From Halobacteriales archaeon (GTDB taxonomy: Archaea; Halobacteriota; Halobacteria; Halobacteriales; SKSH01), in NCBI GenBank assembly GCA_007118075.1, contig SKSH01000173.1:1-8292 (forward strand): a stretch of DNA of 8,292 bases, read 5' to 3'. Under the pieces are notes generated by a model, which saw only the letters and a program-made list of their open reading frames with translations, searched no databases and had not been told where the DNA came from. A program made the translations under genes and the position numbers. Positions 1-6,100 of this stretch are shown here, piece after piece; the first letter of the stretch is position 1; each line of letters begins with the position of its first letter.

Positions 1-771
1 CGAGGTGGCACGATATACATCCCTCCGGCTGAGTTTCGTGGTGACAACGCGGGGATGATCGCGATCACCGGTGCAGCGATGTTTGAGGCGGATGCACACA
101 TCGAGATCGAACGCTCTACGGTGACCCCTGATGCCAGACCTGATGACATCCCCGTACCCTGGCGTGAATCACCCCCGATTCGGTACGGCGGTGCGGATGA
201 CCTAGAACATGGGGCTGAGGCGACCATCGAACCGTACGGGGCTGATTGGATCAGTAAGACTCGTGTACCGAAACCGTATCGCCATCCCCATCTCGATGAC
301 CGCCTCCGCCGTGCTCGGACGGTGCAGGAGGCAAGGCTCCTTCACGCAGCACGTCGTGTCGGTGTCCCAACCCCGACCATCTATGACATCGATCTGATGA
401 TGCACACGATCGTCCTCGCCGAGGTGGGAGAGGCCGATCTCAGAGACCGGTTGACCCGCGAAGCAGTCACTACGGTAGGTGCACACCTCGGGCGGTTACA
501 TCTGGCGGGGATCGTCCACGGCGATCCAACGGTTCGAAACGTCAGGGTCGGTACCGATCGGGTCTATTTGATCGATTTCGGCCTTGGGTACCATAGTGAC
601 GATGTCGAGGATTGGGCGATGGATCTGCACGTCTTCGAACAGAGTCTCGCCGATGTCGCTCCTGCTGTAGATGACTATTCAGGTGCACTCATTGAAGGGT
701 ATCTCACCACCGGTGACAAGGACGTCTTGGATCGGCTCGCGCAGATCGAGGGTCGAGGTAGATATCGCTAA
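1..771 (+). CDS. kae1-bud32: Kae1-Bud32 fusion, tRNA N6-threonylcarbamoyladenosine synthesis (5' end missing)
   Basis: The reading frame is open from base 1, so only the last part of Kae1 is present. It includes a GDN motif (Asp codon 43-45) that matches the conserved Kae1 metal-ligand Asp. A short linker leads into a complete Bud32 kinase-like domain. Counting from the internal Met at 55, one sees GAEATI (53-58), the likely ATP-contacting Lys in SKTRVPKPYRHP (68), Glu in QEARLL (92), HGD with catalytic Asp 157 and Asn 162, DFG (174-176), and a basic GRGRYR tail typical of Bud32. By family knowledge, Kae1 transfers threonylcarbamoyl to A37 of ANN-decoding tRNAs in the cytosolic KEOPS complex, and Bud32 is the ATPase/kinase subunit. 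The fused arrangement is known in archaea. The Met at 55 is not a real start, because Kae1 residues precede it. Very confident of family; the true start lies outside the window. Confidence 0.97.
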   Translation, partial: RGGTIYIPPAEFRGDNAGMIAITGAAMFEADAHIEIERSTVTPDARPDDIPVPWRESPPIRYGGADDLEHGAEATIEPYGADWISKTRVPKPYRHPHLDDRLRRARTVQEARLLHAARRVGVPTPTIYDIDLMMHTIVLAEVGEADLRDRLTREAVTTVGAHLGRLHLAGIVHGDPTVRNVRVGTDRVYLIDFGLGYHSDDVEDWAMDLHVFEQSLADVAPAVDDYSGALIEGYLTTGDKDVLDRLAQIEGRGRYR

Positions 772-780
772 CCTACCTCG
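754..780 (+). terminator. Hairpin straddling the kae1-bud32 stop codon
   Basis: A perfect 8-bp inverted repeat, CGAGGTAG at 754-761 and CTACCTCG at 773-780, encloses an 11-nt loop that contains the TAA stop (769-771). No T-tract follows, so termination is only a possibility; it could equally be an mRNA 3'-end stability element. Confidence 0.4.
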
Positions 781-840
781 CATACGTGGTCTGTGACACC
801 GATCCGTTCCAGATTCCCCGTCCGAGGAAGTTGAGGGAAC

Positions 841-871
841 GTTAATGGCCGTCCAATACGTATGATTCGCT
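841..871 (+). promoter_or_regulatory. Weak TATA-type promoter for the DUF5808 gene
   Basis: An AT-rich GTTAATGG element (841-848) lies about 27 nt before the ATG at 872, the spacing expected for a leaderless haloarchaeal transcript. No Shine-Dalgarno sequence is seen close to that ATG. The element is a weak match, so read-through from kae1-bud32 is also possible. Confidence 0.4.
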
Positions 872-1150
872 ATGAGCGATAAGGAACCCGCTGGGGAACT
901 CTTTGGCATCCCGTACAACTTCGAACCACCGAAGCTCTCGCGCCTGCTCAAGTCCTACTGGCAGCCAGGCAAGGGGATGCTCGTCCCCAAACCGTTTGGC
1001 TTCGGCTACTCTCTCAACCTGGCAAACTGGAAGTCCTGGGTGGTGCTCGGGGTTGCTGCGGCGATGGTGCTCCTCGAACGCAGACAGGCGGCTGAGGCGG
1101 ACAATGAGGCGGCTGCACCAGACCCGGTCGAGGTCATCATCGACGAGTGA
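872..1150 (+). CDS. DUF5808-type small membrane protein
   Basis: A 92-residue protein of unknown function. It has the pattern I associate with DUF5808 in haloarchaea: FGIPYNF (11-17), a LVPKPFGFGYSLN stretch (37-49), then one hydrophobic segment (about 53-68) that begins with Trp residues and could span the membrane. The tail (72-92) is acidic and Ala-rich. There is no signal peptide. An in-frame ATG at 845 is closed by a stop at 863, so 872 is the earliest usable ATG. The gene sits 100 nt after kae1-bud32 and 37 nt before rdgB on the same strand, so it is probably co-transcribed with rdgB. No biochemical role is known to me; the family name is from memory of the motif and is moderately sure. 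Confidence 0.85.
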   Translation: MSDKEPAGELFGIPYNFEPPKLSRLLKSYWQPGKGMLVPKPFGFGYSLNLANWKSWVVLGVAAAMVLLERRQAAEADNEAAAPDPVEVIIDE

Positions 1151-1171
1151 CGATTCGACGACATTGTACAG

Positions 1172-1190
1172 GGAGGGACGCTTGGTGATG
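1172..1190 (+). promoter_or_regulatory. Ribosome binding sites deciding the rdgB start
   Basis: GGAGG at 1172-1176 lies 11 nt before the ATG at 1188, and a second Shine-Dalgarno-like GGTGAT overlaps that ATG. The better spaced GGAGG supports the ATG at 1188 over much longer open frames upstream, which run out of frame through the DUF5808 gene. Confidence 0.6.
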
Positions 1191-1727
1191 ATCAGATTCG
1201 TGACCGGTAACGAGAACAAGGTCACAGAGGTCTCCGAACACCTCGACGTTCCTGTCGAGCAGTTCGATTACGATTACGTGGAGATTCAAGCCGACGATAT
1301 CACCTCGGTCGCTCGGGCCGGAGCAGCCGAATCGTACGATGCCATCGGTGATGGCGATGCGGTGATTGTGGAGGATTCCGGGCTCTTCGTGCACGCCCTC
1401 GGTGGCTTCCCCGGACCATATTCGGCATATGTTGAGGAGACGATCGGTGTCGAGGCGGTGGCACGATTGACAGCAGATCATCCCGATAGAACTGCACACT
1501 TTGAGAGTGTTGTGGCCTATGCTGATGGCAACCGGATCAAGACTTTCTCTGGCAGGGTTGATGGGTTGATCGTCCCTCCACGTGGTGACGGCGGGTTTGG
1601 ATACGATCCGATTTTCGAGGTTGATGGTCAGACACTCGCCGAACGAACGACTGAGGAGAAGAATGAGCTCTCCCATCGGGGTCAGGCGGTTGAACGGTTC
1701 GCACAATGGTACCGAACTCAGTCGTGA
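1188..1727 (+). CDS. rdgB: XTP/dITP diphosphatase (RdgB/HAM1 family)
   Basis: A 179-residue cytosolic enzyme that hydrolyses non-canonical purine nucleotides (ITP, dITP, XTP) to the monophosphate and pyrophosphate, keeping deaminated bases out of DNA and RNA. The family motifs occur in order: FVTGNENKVTE (4-14, substrate-binding loop), VEDSGLFV (61-68, with Asp 63 at the position of the catalytic Asp), GGFPGPYSAY (72-81), GGFGYDPIF (135-143) and KNELSHRGQA (158-167). Length is normal for the family or slightly short. Met 1188 places TGN at the usual distance from the N-terminus and has an upstream GGAGG; Val and Leu codons just before it are possible but less likely starts. It is probably in an operon with DUF5808. 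Its last 10 nt overlap the end of the convergent PIN-like gene. Confidence 0.96.
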   Translation: MIRFVTGNENKVTEVSEHLDVPVEQFDYDYVEIQADDITSVARAGAAESYDAIGDGDAVIVEDSGLFVHALGGFPGPYSAYVEETIGVEAVARLTADHPDRTAHFESVVAYADGNRIKTFSGRVDGLIVPPRGDGGFGYDPIFEVDGQTLAERTTEEKNELSHRGQAVERFAQWYRTQS

Positions 1728-2191
1728 TTCTCCTTCTCAGGTCCGGGATACGGGGCATCGAACACAGCCTCATATAGGGCAGCAACATCGAATACCTGAT
1801 TGAATGCATCGGGAGTTCTGATGCTGATTGGCATCGCCCGACGCATTGCCATCCCGGTATCAGCTGAGATGAGCCGTGGGTCGTAGGTCAGTAGGTGCCC
1901 AGCGTTACCGGCATACGCTGTCGCGAGTCCTGGATGATCTTGCGAGGGCTGTTTGACTACCTGACATCGTGTCATCATCTTCGCCCTCCAATCGCCAGCC
2001 AACTGGCTATCCCCCAGTTCGGTGATGATCGCTGCAGCATCATCGAGGAGTTGCTCGCTGGCGCGAAGTTCTAGCCAGGGATGACTTCGAATCGTCGTCA
2101 TCGCCTCTCGAGCGGCATCATCGATGAAGAGGTCGGCGACCAGCACGTCTGCATCGACGACGAGACGATGTGGCTCAGGTATCTTGGCCAT
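1718..2191 (-). CDS. PIN-like domain protein (DUF7384 type)
   Basis: A 157-residue acidic cytosolic protein. The N-terminal VVDADVLVADLF (11-22) places Asp 13 and Asp 15 at the end of a first beta strand, as in PIN nucleases. Further Asp residues occur in the DHPGLA segment (85) and TYD (104), which could complete a metal site. The C-terminal RTPDAFNQVFDVAALYEAV is typical of the haloarchaeal family I recall as DUF7384. PIN proteins are usually Mg-dependent RNases, but activity here is inference. The ATG at 2191 has GGGAGG directly upstream, lying inside the preceding small gene, which overlaps it by 17 nt; the two are surely co-translated. Location beside rdgB looks like a stable chromosomal neighbourhood, which argues against a mobile toxin. 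Family assignment good, function uncertain. Confidence 0.85.
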   Translation of the reverse strand: MAKIPEPHRLVVDADVLVADLFIDDAAREAMTTIRSHPWLELRASEQLLDDAAAIITELGDSQLAGDWRAKMMTRCQVVKQPSQDHPGLATAYAGNAGHLLTYDPRLISADTGMAMRRAMPISIRTPDAFNQVFDVAALYEAVFDAPYPGPEKENHD

Positions 2192-2282
2192 CTTCCTCCC
2201 TGCGGTCTTCGAGCGCGGCGGTGATCTCCTCGAGGGTCACCTCATACCGTGATGCTCGATCGAACAGCTGATCCCAGGTCAT
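2175..2282 (-). CDS. Small 35-residue protein upstream of and overlapping the PIN-like gene
   Basis: This ORF starts at ATG 2282 and ends at TGA (2175-2177), 17 nt inside the PIN-like gene. The protein starts MTWDQLFDRASRYEV, continues TLEEITAALEDRREE, and ends in a short polar tail. It is very acidic and looks like two amphipathic helices joined by a short turn, like a small protein-binding or winged-helix fragment. No zinc site or membrane segment is seen. It is correctly placed behind a promoter and its 3' end holds the ribosome binding site of the PIN-like gene, so at minimum its translation would be coupled to that gene. An antitoxin or partner role is inference; a pure leader-peptide role is the alternative. 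The frame stays open upstream without a better ATG. Confidence 0.65.
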   Translation of the reverse strand: MTWDQLFDRASRYEVTLEEITAALEDRREEDGQDT

Positions 2283-2319
2283 CAGTATGAATCTCCGGTC
2301 GGCCGCATCATTCGAACCC

Positions 2320-2341
2320 TTGTCTGACAATTGTCTGACAC
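2320..2341. repeat. Tandem 11-bp direct repeat, candidate operator
   Basis: Two adjacent copies of TTGTCTGACA followed by A or C occupy 2320-2330 and 2331-2341. An 11-bp period puts both copies on about the same face of the helix. They lie between the minus-strand TATA element (about 2344-2352) and its expected transcription start (about 2322), so a bound protein would block initiation of the small-protein/PIN transcript. Confidence 0.6.
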
Positions 2342-2342
2342 A

Positions 2343-2357
2343 GGTTTATCATTTCCC
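2343..2357 (-). promoter_or_regulatory. TATA-type promoter for the small-protein/PIN operon
   Basis: On the minus strand the sequence reads GGAAATGATAAACC, a haloarchaeal-like TATA element. Transcription would start near 2322, giving a leader of about 40 nt before the ATG at 2282. A GGAG lies about 11 nt before that ATG. Confidence 0.5.
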
Positions 2358-2375
2358 CCCGAATACCCGTTGACC

Positions 2376-2431
2376 CGGGCGCGCCTCCCTCTGGCAGCTC
2401 CCCTTCCCCCTCCCACACCACCGCGCGCCCG
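2376..2431. other. GC-rich stem-loop with a G-rich (minus strand) loop
   Basis: CGGGCGCGC (2376-2384) and GCGCGCCCG (2423-2431) form a perfect 9-bp all-GC inverted repeat around a 38-nt loop. The loop is almost all pyrimidine on the plus strand; on the minus strand it has four runs of three or more G with spacers of 1, 2 and about 10 nt. It lies 37 nt past the trkA stop, on the trkA transcript. TTTT follows the stem on the plus strand (2432-2435), but no plus-strand gene leads into it. The rest of 2283-2468 holds only this element and the promoter/repeat listed above. Confidence 0.55.
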
Positions 2432-2468
2432 TTTTCGACCGATACTGACCGCCAGGTACGGCGTCGAT

Positions 2469-3131
2469 TCAGTCTGCATCCCCGAGGAAGCAGGCACGAG
2501 TTTCCTCAAGCGATTCTCGGTCGACAAGGAGCGCGACTCTATCTCCAGCATCGAGCTGGGTACTCGGTAGGGGGATCGTCAACGATTCGTCGCCTCGTCC
2601 ATGGGCATAGAGCCGTGCACCCGTTGGGAGTTCGAGTCGGCCAATCGTCTGACCAACCACTTCTGCGCCAGTCTTCACGGTCAGGACCGTCAACTGAAGG
2701 TTCTCTGCGAGTTCAGCCAGTACTGAGACATCACCACCGAGTAACGCGGTTTTCGCACCGGCAGCACCCAACAACTCTGGATAGATGATCGCGTCGGCCG
2801 ACTCTGAATAGCGTTGGTACTGCTCATCGGGATAATCCGCGTCGATTCGAAGCACCGTTCGTAGCCCCTGTTCACCGGCATAGAGACAGCAATTGTGGTT
2901 CACCTCGACATCACCGGTCAAGGCTGCAAGCACATCTGCTCCGGGGGCGATCGCCTTATCGAGGACTGCCTCGTCGTCGCCCGCACCGAAGTGTGCGGTG
3001 AACCCTTCATTCTCCGCCCGTGAGATCTTCTCAGGGTCGTTATCGACGATGACGACCTCGTGGCCTTCTTCCTTGAGGATCCGAGCGGTGCGGATACCCA
3101 CCCGCCCATATCCGACGATCACGGCCCGCAT
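2469..3131 (-). CDS. TrkA family protein (NAD-binding TrkA-N plus RCK/TrkA-C domain)
   Basis: A 220-residue soluble protein. A Rossmann fold begins at residue 1 with GYGRVG (7-12), and Asp 30 at the end of the second strand (VVIVDND) indicates NAD(H) preference. Further matches are GFTAHFGAGDDEAVL (43-57) and LTGDVEVNHN (71-80). Residues about 137-218 match a TrkA-C/RCK-C ligand-binding domain, ending with the typical AGDRVALLVDRESL. By family knowledge such proteins sit on the cytosolic face of Trk/Ktr potassium transporters or channels and gate them in response to nucleotides. No transporter gene is in the window, so the partner is unknown. The ATG at 3131 lies about 27 nt from a TATA box, implying a leaderless mRNA. 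Family assignment is secure; the exact ion system is not. Confidence 0.92.
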   Translation of the reverse strand: MRAVIVGYGRVGIRTARILKEEGHEVVIVDNDPEKISRAENEGFTAHFGAGDDEAVLDKAIAPGADVLAALTGDVEVNHNCCLYAGEQGLRTVLRIDADYPDEQYQRYSESADAIIYPELLGAAGAKTALLGGDVSVLAELAENLQLTVLTVKTGAEVVGQTIGRLELPTGARLYAHGRGDESLTIPLPSTQLDAGDRVALLVDRESLEETRACFLGDAD

Positions 3132-3153
3132 GCTACCGATGTTCTGAAGGCGA

Positions 3154-3165
3154 CCTTAAAAAACC
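3154..3165 (-). promoter_or_regulatory. TATA box of the trkA-like gene
   Basis: On the minus strand GGTTTTTTAAGG is centred about 27 nt before the ATG at 3131. This is the classic archaeal TATA distance for a transcript that starts at or next to the start codon. Confidence 0.65.
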
Positions 3166-3204
3166 GTGCGACCGGACCCGACGGGAGGGCTTTTGCATGC
3201 TCCT

Positions 3205-3222
3205 CTGATATCGGCTGATATC
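3205..3222. repeat. Direct repeat CTGATATC next to the serine hydrolase start
   Basis: CTGATATC occurs at 3205-3212 and 3215-3222, one helical turn apart (10-bp period), and each copy contains the palindrome GATATC. The second copy ends one base before the ATG at 3224, so the pair covers the likely start of a leaderless transcript. TTTTGCAT (3191-3198) is the best, weak, TATA candidate. Operator function is inference. Confidence 0.45.
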
Positions 3223-3223
3223 C

Positions 3224-4603
3224 ATGACCGCTGCAGGGATCGATACCGTACATCAAGCGGCAGTCGAGTCATTTCTATACGAGTGGGTAACGGAGTTCGA
3301 CGTCCCAGGTGCTGCCGTTGCGATCGTCACACCCGACGATGAAACGATGGCAGCTGCGGTTGGTGCTCGACACCTCCGATCGAATGCACCGGTGACCCCA
3401 GACACGCTCTCTGCGGTTGGATCGGTGACGAAGTCGTTCACTGCGACAGCGATTATGCAACAGGTCGAGGCCGGCTTCATCGAGCTCACCGATTCTCCAG
3501 CTGGATACACGGATGCAGCCTTCGATGGTGTCGAGGACGTCACGATTCACGAGCTACTCAGCCATAGCTCAGGGATGCCGTCGCTGGCTGTGAGCGAGGG
3601 GTTGATCGCACAACAGACCGATCAGGCTGATCCACCGAACCCGATCGGTGATCGTGATGATTTCTATCGATATCTCAACGCTGCTGGCGATGAGCTGCTC
3701 GATGCTGACCGGTTCCTCTACTGTAACAGTGGATACATGCTCCTGGCAGACATAGTCCGCGAGGTCACCGGGAGGCCGTTCCATGAGGTCGTTACAGCTG
3801 ATATCCTCGATCCACTGGGGATGGAGCGTTCAACGATGAACGCGGGAGCCTTCGAAGCTGATCCCGATTCGATGACCCCTTACCGACGAGCTGACGGTGG
3901 AGGTCGGTGGCAGGCAGCAACGATGCCGATACGGGAGCTGAGTCGGGGACCAGGTGGGCTCTTCACCTCGGTGCGTGAACTCGGTTCCTACCTCCGGATG
4001 TATCTCAATGATGGGGTCGCTGATGATGGGACACAGATCCTCCTATCGGATTCGATCGAGCAGATGATCGGTGCACACATCGAGACGCCAGCCGGCCCGT
4101 ACGGTTATGGATGGCGCACCGTCGAGCTCGATGGCAACTCACTCGTTGGTCACGGTGGATCAGTCGGTGTCTCCACCGCCTATGCCGGGTGGTCGACCGA
4201 GCTTGGACTTGGCATTGCCGTGGTGTGCAACGCGGCACCGGGGCACGGGTTGGCTGTTCTCGGTGAAGGGGTTCTCCTCACGGCACTTGGTGAGGATCCG
4301 AATGTCGCCCACCAGTTCTTCAGTCGGTATCACCGCCAGCAATCGCTCATCGGTCGATACGAATCATACCGAGGCTCGAGGACGGCTATCGTCGATGAAA
4401 GCGGTGGACTCCTCCGGTTGACCCTCGATGAACCCCTTCCGCTGGCTCCTAGATCCCTGATCTTTGAGGGGGAGACCGACGGTGGATATCAGTACTGGAC
4501 CGTTGGCGATCGGGGCCGGATTCCGGTTGACTTCCTGGTTGTTGGTGACGAGGTCGAACTCCGATTCGATCGGTGGCGGATGGATCGTGTCGGTACGCAC
4601 TAA
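3224..4603 (+). CDS. Serine hydrolase, class C beta-lactamase/penicillin-binding-protein fold
   Basis: A 459-residue protein. The three active-site elements of the fold are present: SVTK (67-70; nucleophile Ser 67 and Lys 70), YCN (166-168) and HGGS (310-313, in place of KTG). Other family signatures are LLSHSSGMP (111-119), DPLGM (196-200) and RGPGGLFTS (241-249). After about residue 360 a C-terminal domain of roughly 100 residues looks beta-rich and resembles the lipocalin-like DUF3471 domain often attached to these enzymes. There is no signal peptide or Tat motif, so it appears cytosolic, unlike secreted beta-lactamases. Archaea lack murein, so likely substrates are D-amino-acid peptides or small esters; the true substrate cannot be told. 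It is divergently arranged from trkA with no co-directional gene close upstream. Family assignment sure, reaction unsure. Confidence 0.92.
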   Translation: MTAAGIDTVHQAAVESFLYEWVTEFDVPGAAVAIVTPDDETMAAAVGARHLRSNAPVTPDTLSAVGSVTKSFTATAIMQQVEAGFIELTDSPAGYTDAAFDGVEDVTIHELLSHSSGMPSLAVSEGLIAQQTDQADPPNPIGDRDDFYRYLNAAGDELLDADRFLYCNSGYMLLADIVREVTGRPFHEVVTADILDPLGMERSTMNAGAFEADPDSMTPYRRADGGGRWQAATMPIRELSRGPGGLFTSVRELGSYLRMYLNDGVADDGTQILLSDSIEQMIGAHIETPAGPYGYGWRTVELDGNSLVGHGGSVGVSTAYAGWSTELGLGIAVVCNAAPGHGLAVLGEGVLLTALGEDPNVAHQFFSRYHRQQSLIGRYESYRGSRTAIVDESGGLLRLTLDEPLPLAPRSLIFEGETDGGYQYWTVGDRGRIPVDFLVVGDEVELRFDRWRMDRVGTH

Positions 4604-4621
4604 GGTTGTACTTGTAGTATT

Positions 4622-4663
4622 CGATAAAACATTTATGTGGATTCATTGAGATGTTACTCATGT
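4622..4663 (+). promoter_or_regulatory. TATA-type promoter deciding the start of the repeat membrane protein
   Basis: CGATAAAACATTTATGTGG (4622-4640) gives a BRE-like plus TATA-like element centred near 4633, about 28-30 nt before the ATG at 4664. It implies a near-leaderless mRNA and shows that the in-frame ATG at 4637, which lies inside the promoter, is not the start. Confidence 0.65.
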
Positions 4664-6022
4664 ATGGCAGAATCAGACAATTCCTTGGTGCGATCGTATC
4701 GTAAGTACATCGGCCCAGGAACCCCAAACGAGGCTATCGGGTACTGGATCTTCGCAGTCGGTGCCATCCTTGGTGTCCTTGGCATATTGATCTATGTTTA
4801 TAGTACGACACTGGATGGGGCAGATGTGTTCGGTCCGAGGGAGATCGCGGCGGTAATGACCTCGGTTGGGTTGTTGCTGTTGCTGCTGGGGGTTGTCGTC
4901 AGATTGCCGACCCACAAGATGGTCACGCGGATCGGGTTCCTCGGTGCTGTCATCGCCGCGGTGGCGGTGCTCTGGTTCGTCACCATCTACCCCGACGATT
5001 GGCCAACACCGGAGGGAGATCCACAGGTGGTCTCACTCTATGCGGTCGGGGCGGCTATCCTCGTCATCTCGGCGATTATCCTCCCAGCACTGATTCGGAC
5101 GCCCGAGGATGTCTTCGAGGAATTGGCACCCGTGAAGATGGAGTCAAAGGCCACCTTCGAGCTCTTTCGAGATCGAGCTGACGAGCACCGCTGGCGACTG
5201 CGTCATGACAATGGAAACATCATCGGCTCGAGTGGGGAAGGTTACAGTTCGAAACAGAAGGCAAAGCAGGGTATGGAGAGTGTGCGCAAGAACCTCCCTG
5301 GTGCTTCAGTCGTGGAGATCACTCGCCCTGAGGATGCTGCACAAGCAACCTTCGAGGTGTATGAGGACAATGCAGGTGAACACCGCTGGCGACTCCGACA
5401 TGACAACAGTAACATCATCGCTGACAGTGGAGAGGGCTATGCCGACAGAAGTGGTGTCGAGGATGCAGTCGAGCGTGTCCGTTCATACGCGGCGACTGCC
5501 GATACGCTGACGCTGGAGAACGGAGCATTCGATCTTTACGAGGATAATGCCGGTGAGTGGCGGTGGCGACTCCTCGCACGCAATGGGCGGATCATTGCAG
5601 ACGGTGGTGAGGGATACGCATCGAGAGCGAACGGACAACGTGCCATCGAGACGGTCAGACGGCTTGACGATCACGAGTTCGAGGTGTATGAGGATGAGGA
5701 GGACCGCTGGCGCTGGCGATTGGTCGCAGGAAACAACGAGATCATCGCCGATAGCGGCCAAGGGTACAGCGAGGAACGTGGAGCCCGACGAGGGGTTGAA
5801 CGAGTCGAGGAACTCGCCCCGGTCGCCGATACACTGACCATGGAGACTGGCGCGTTCGATCTCTACAAGGATAAGGCAGATAAGTGGCGTTGGCGCCTGC
5901 TTGCGGCGAACGGTGAGATCATCGCCGACAGTGGCGAGGGCTACTCTTCTAGGTCAAAGGCCACCCAAGGTCTCATGAGCGTCTATCGGAACGCACCGAT
6001 CGCCCCGATTGCCCGCAAGTAG
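4664..6022 (+). CDS. Four-helix membrane protein with five DUF1508/HVO_2922-type repeats
   Basis: A 452-residue protein. The N-terminal part resembles haloarchaeal DUF7139 proteins: a conserved-looking YRKYIGPGTPNEAIGYW (12-28), then four likely membrane helices at about 27-47, 61-80, 89-108 and 122-144. From residue 163 to the end are five repeats of a DUF1508 (YegP/UPF0339, HVO_2922) unit, each with the core [FV]E/D-[LV]-Y-x-D, then WRWRL or HRWRLR, then N-x-x-II-A-D-S-G-E-G-Y. Repeat spans are about 163-212, 228-275, 288-333, 337-382 and 397-443. YegP-like proteins are small alpha-beta proteins of unknown function; a membrane-anchored five-copy array suggests a scaffold or binding role, which is inference. 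With both ends of the helical bundle on the same side, the charged N-terminus and repeats are probably cytosolic. No signal peptide. Start chosen from the promoter. Confidence 0.88.
   Translation: MAESDNSLVRSYRKYIGPGTPNEAIGYWIFAVGAILGVLGILIYVYSTTLDGADVFGPREIAAVMTSVGLLLLLLGVVVRLPTHKMVTRIGFLGAVIAAVAVLWFVTIYPDDWPTPEGDPQVVSLYAVGAAILVISAIILPALIRTPEDVFEELAPVKMESKATFELFRDRADEHRWRLRHDNGNIIGSSGEGYSSKQKAKQGMESVRKNLPGASVVEITRPEDAAQATFEVYEDNAGEHRWRLRHDNSNIIADSGEGYADRSGVEDAVERVRSYAATADTLTLENGAFDLYEDNAGEWRWRLLARNGRIIADGGEGYASRANGQRAIETVRRLDDHEFEVYEDEEDRWRWRLVAGNNEIIADSGQGYSEERGARRGVERVEELAPVADTLTMETGAFDLYKDKADKWRWRLLAANGEIIADSGEGYSSRSKATQGLMSVYRNAPIAPIARK
5150..5992 (+). repeat. Five tandem DUF1508-type domain repeats
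   Basis: The repeats lie at about 5150-5299, 5345-5488, 5525-5662, 5672-5809 and 5852-5992. Repeats 3 and 5 are most alike, and both are preceded by the same linker type (ADTLTLENGAFDLY and ADTLTMETGAFDLY), which suggests duplication of a two-repeat unit. Confidence 0.8.
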
Positions 6023-6050
6023 CACGATCGGCCTCATTCTGTTGTCTTGA
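5996..6050 (+). terminator. Possible terminator of the repeat membrane protein gene
   Basis: CCGATCG (5996-6002) and CGATCGG (6025-6031) form a perfect 7-bp inverted repeat with the TAG stop (6020-6022) in its 22-nt loop. A T-rich stretch follows (about 6034-6050). The long loop makes the call tentative. Confidence 0.35.
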
Positions 6051-6100
6051 TCGGTCACACTACCCCGACGAGCGGTGACGATGGTGCACCTCAGCGTATT

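Noticed and set aside
517..540. HGDPTVRN in Bud32, differing from the textbook HGDLTTSN.
   Set aside because: I recall very similar HGDPT-x-RN motifs in haloarchaeal Kae1-Bud32 proteins, so it is likely a lineage feature, with catalytic Asp and Asn kept.
903..1187. Long open frame upstream of and in frame with rdgB.
   Set aside because: It is the out-of-frame reading of the DUF5808 gene, rich in Arg and Ser; the conserved rdgB fold begins at 1188.
1718..2282. Classical mobile VapBC toxin-antitoxin module.
   Set aside because: The small ORF is much shorter than usual VapB, the PIN-like protein matches a family of conserved haloarchaeal position, and no mobility signs flank it.
2300..2325. 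TTCGAA flanked by GGG on the minus strand, resembling a tRNA T-loop or an att site.
   Set aside because: The bases after the loop do not pair with the GGG arm, and no acceptor, D or anticodon arms can be drawn around it.
4637..4663. Upstream in-frame ATG of the repeat membrane protein.
   Set aside because: It falls inside the TATA element; the ATG at 4664 has correct leaderless spacing and starts an ordinary N-terminus.
5150..5992. DNA-level tandem repeat or CRISPR-like array.
   Set aside because: Repeats are protein-domain copies of about 140-180 bp, diverged at DNA level, in one continuous frame.
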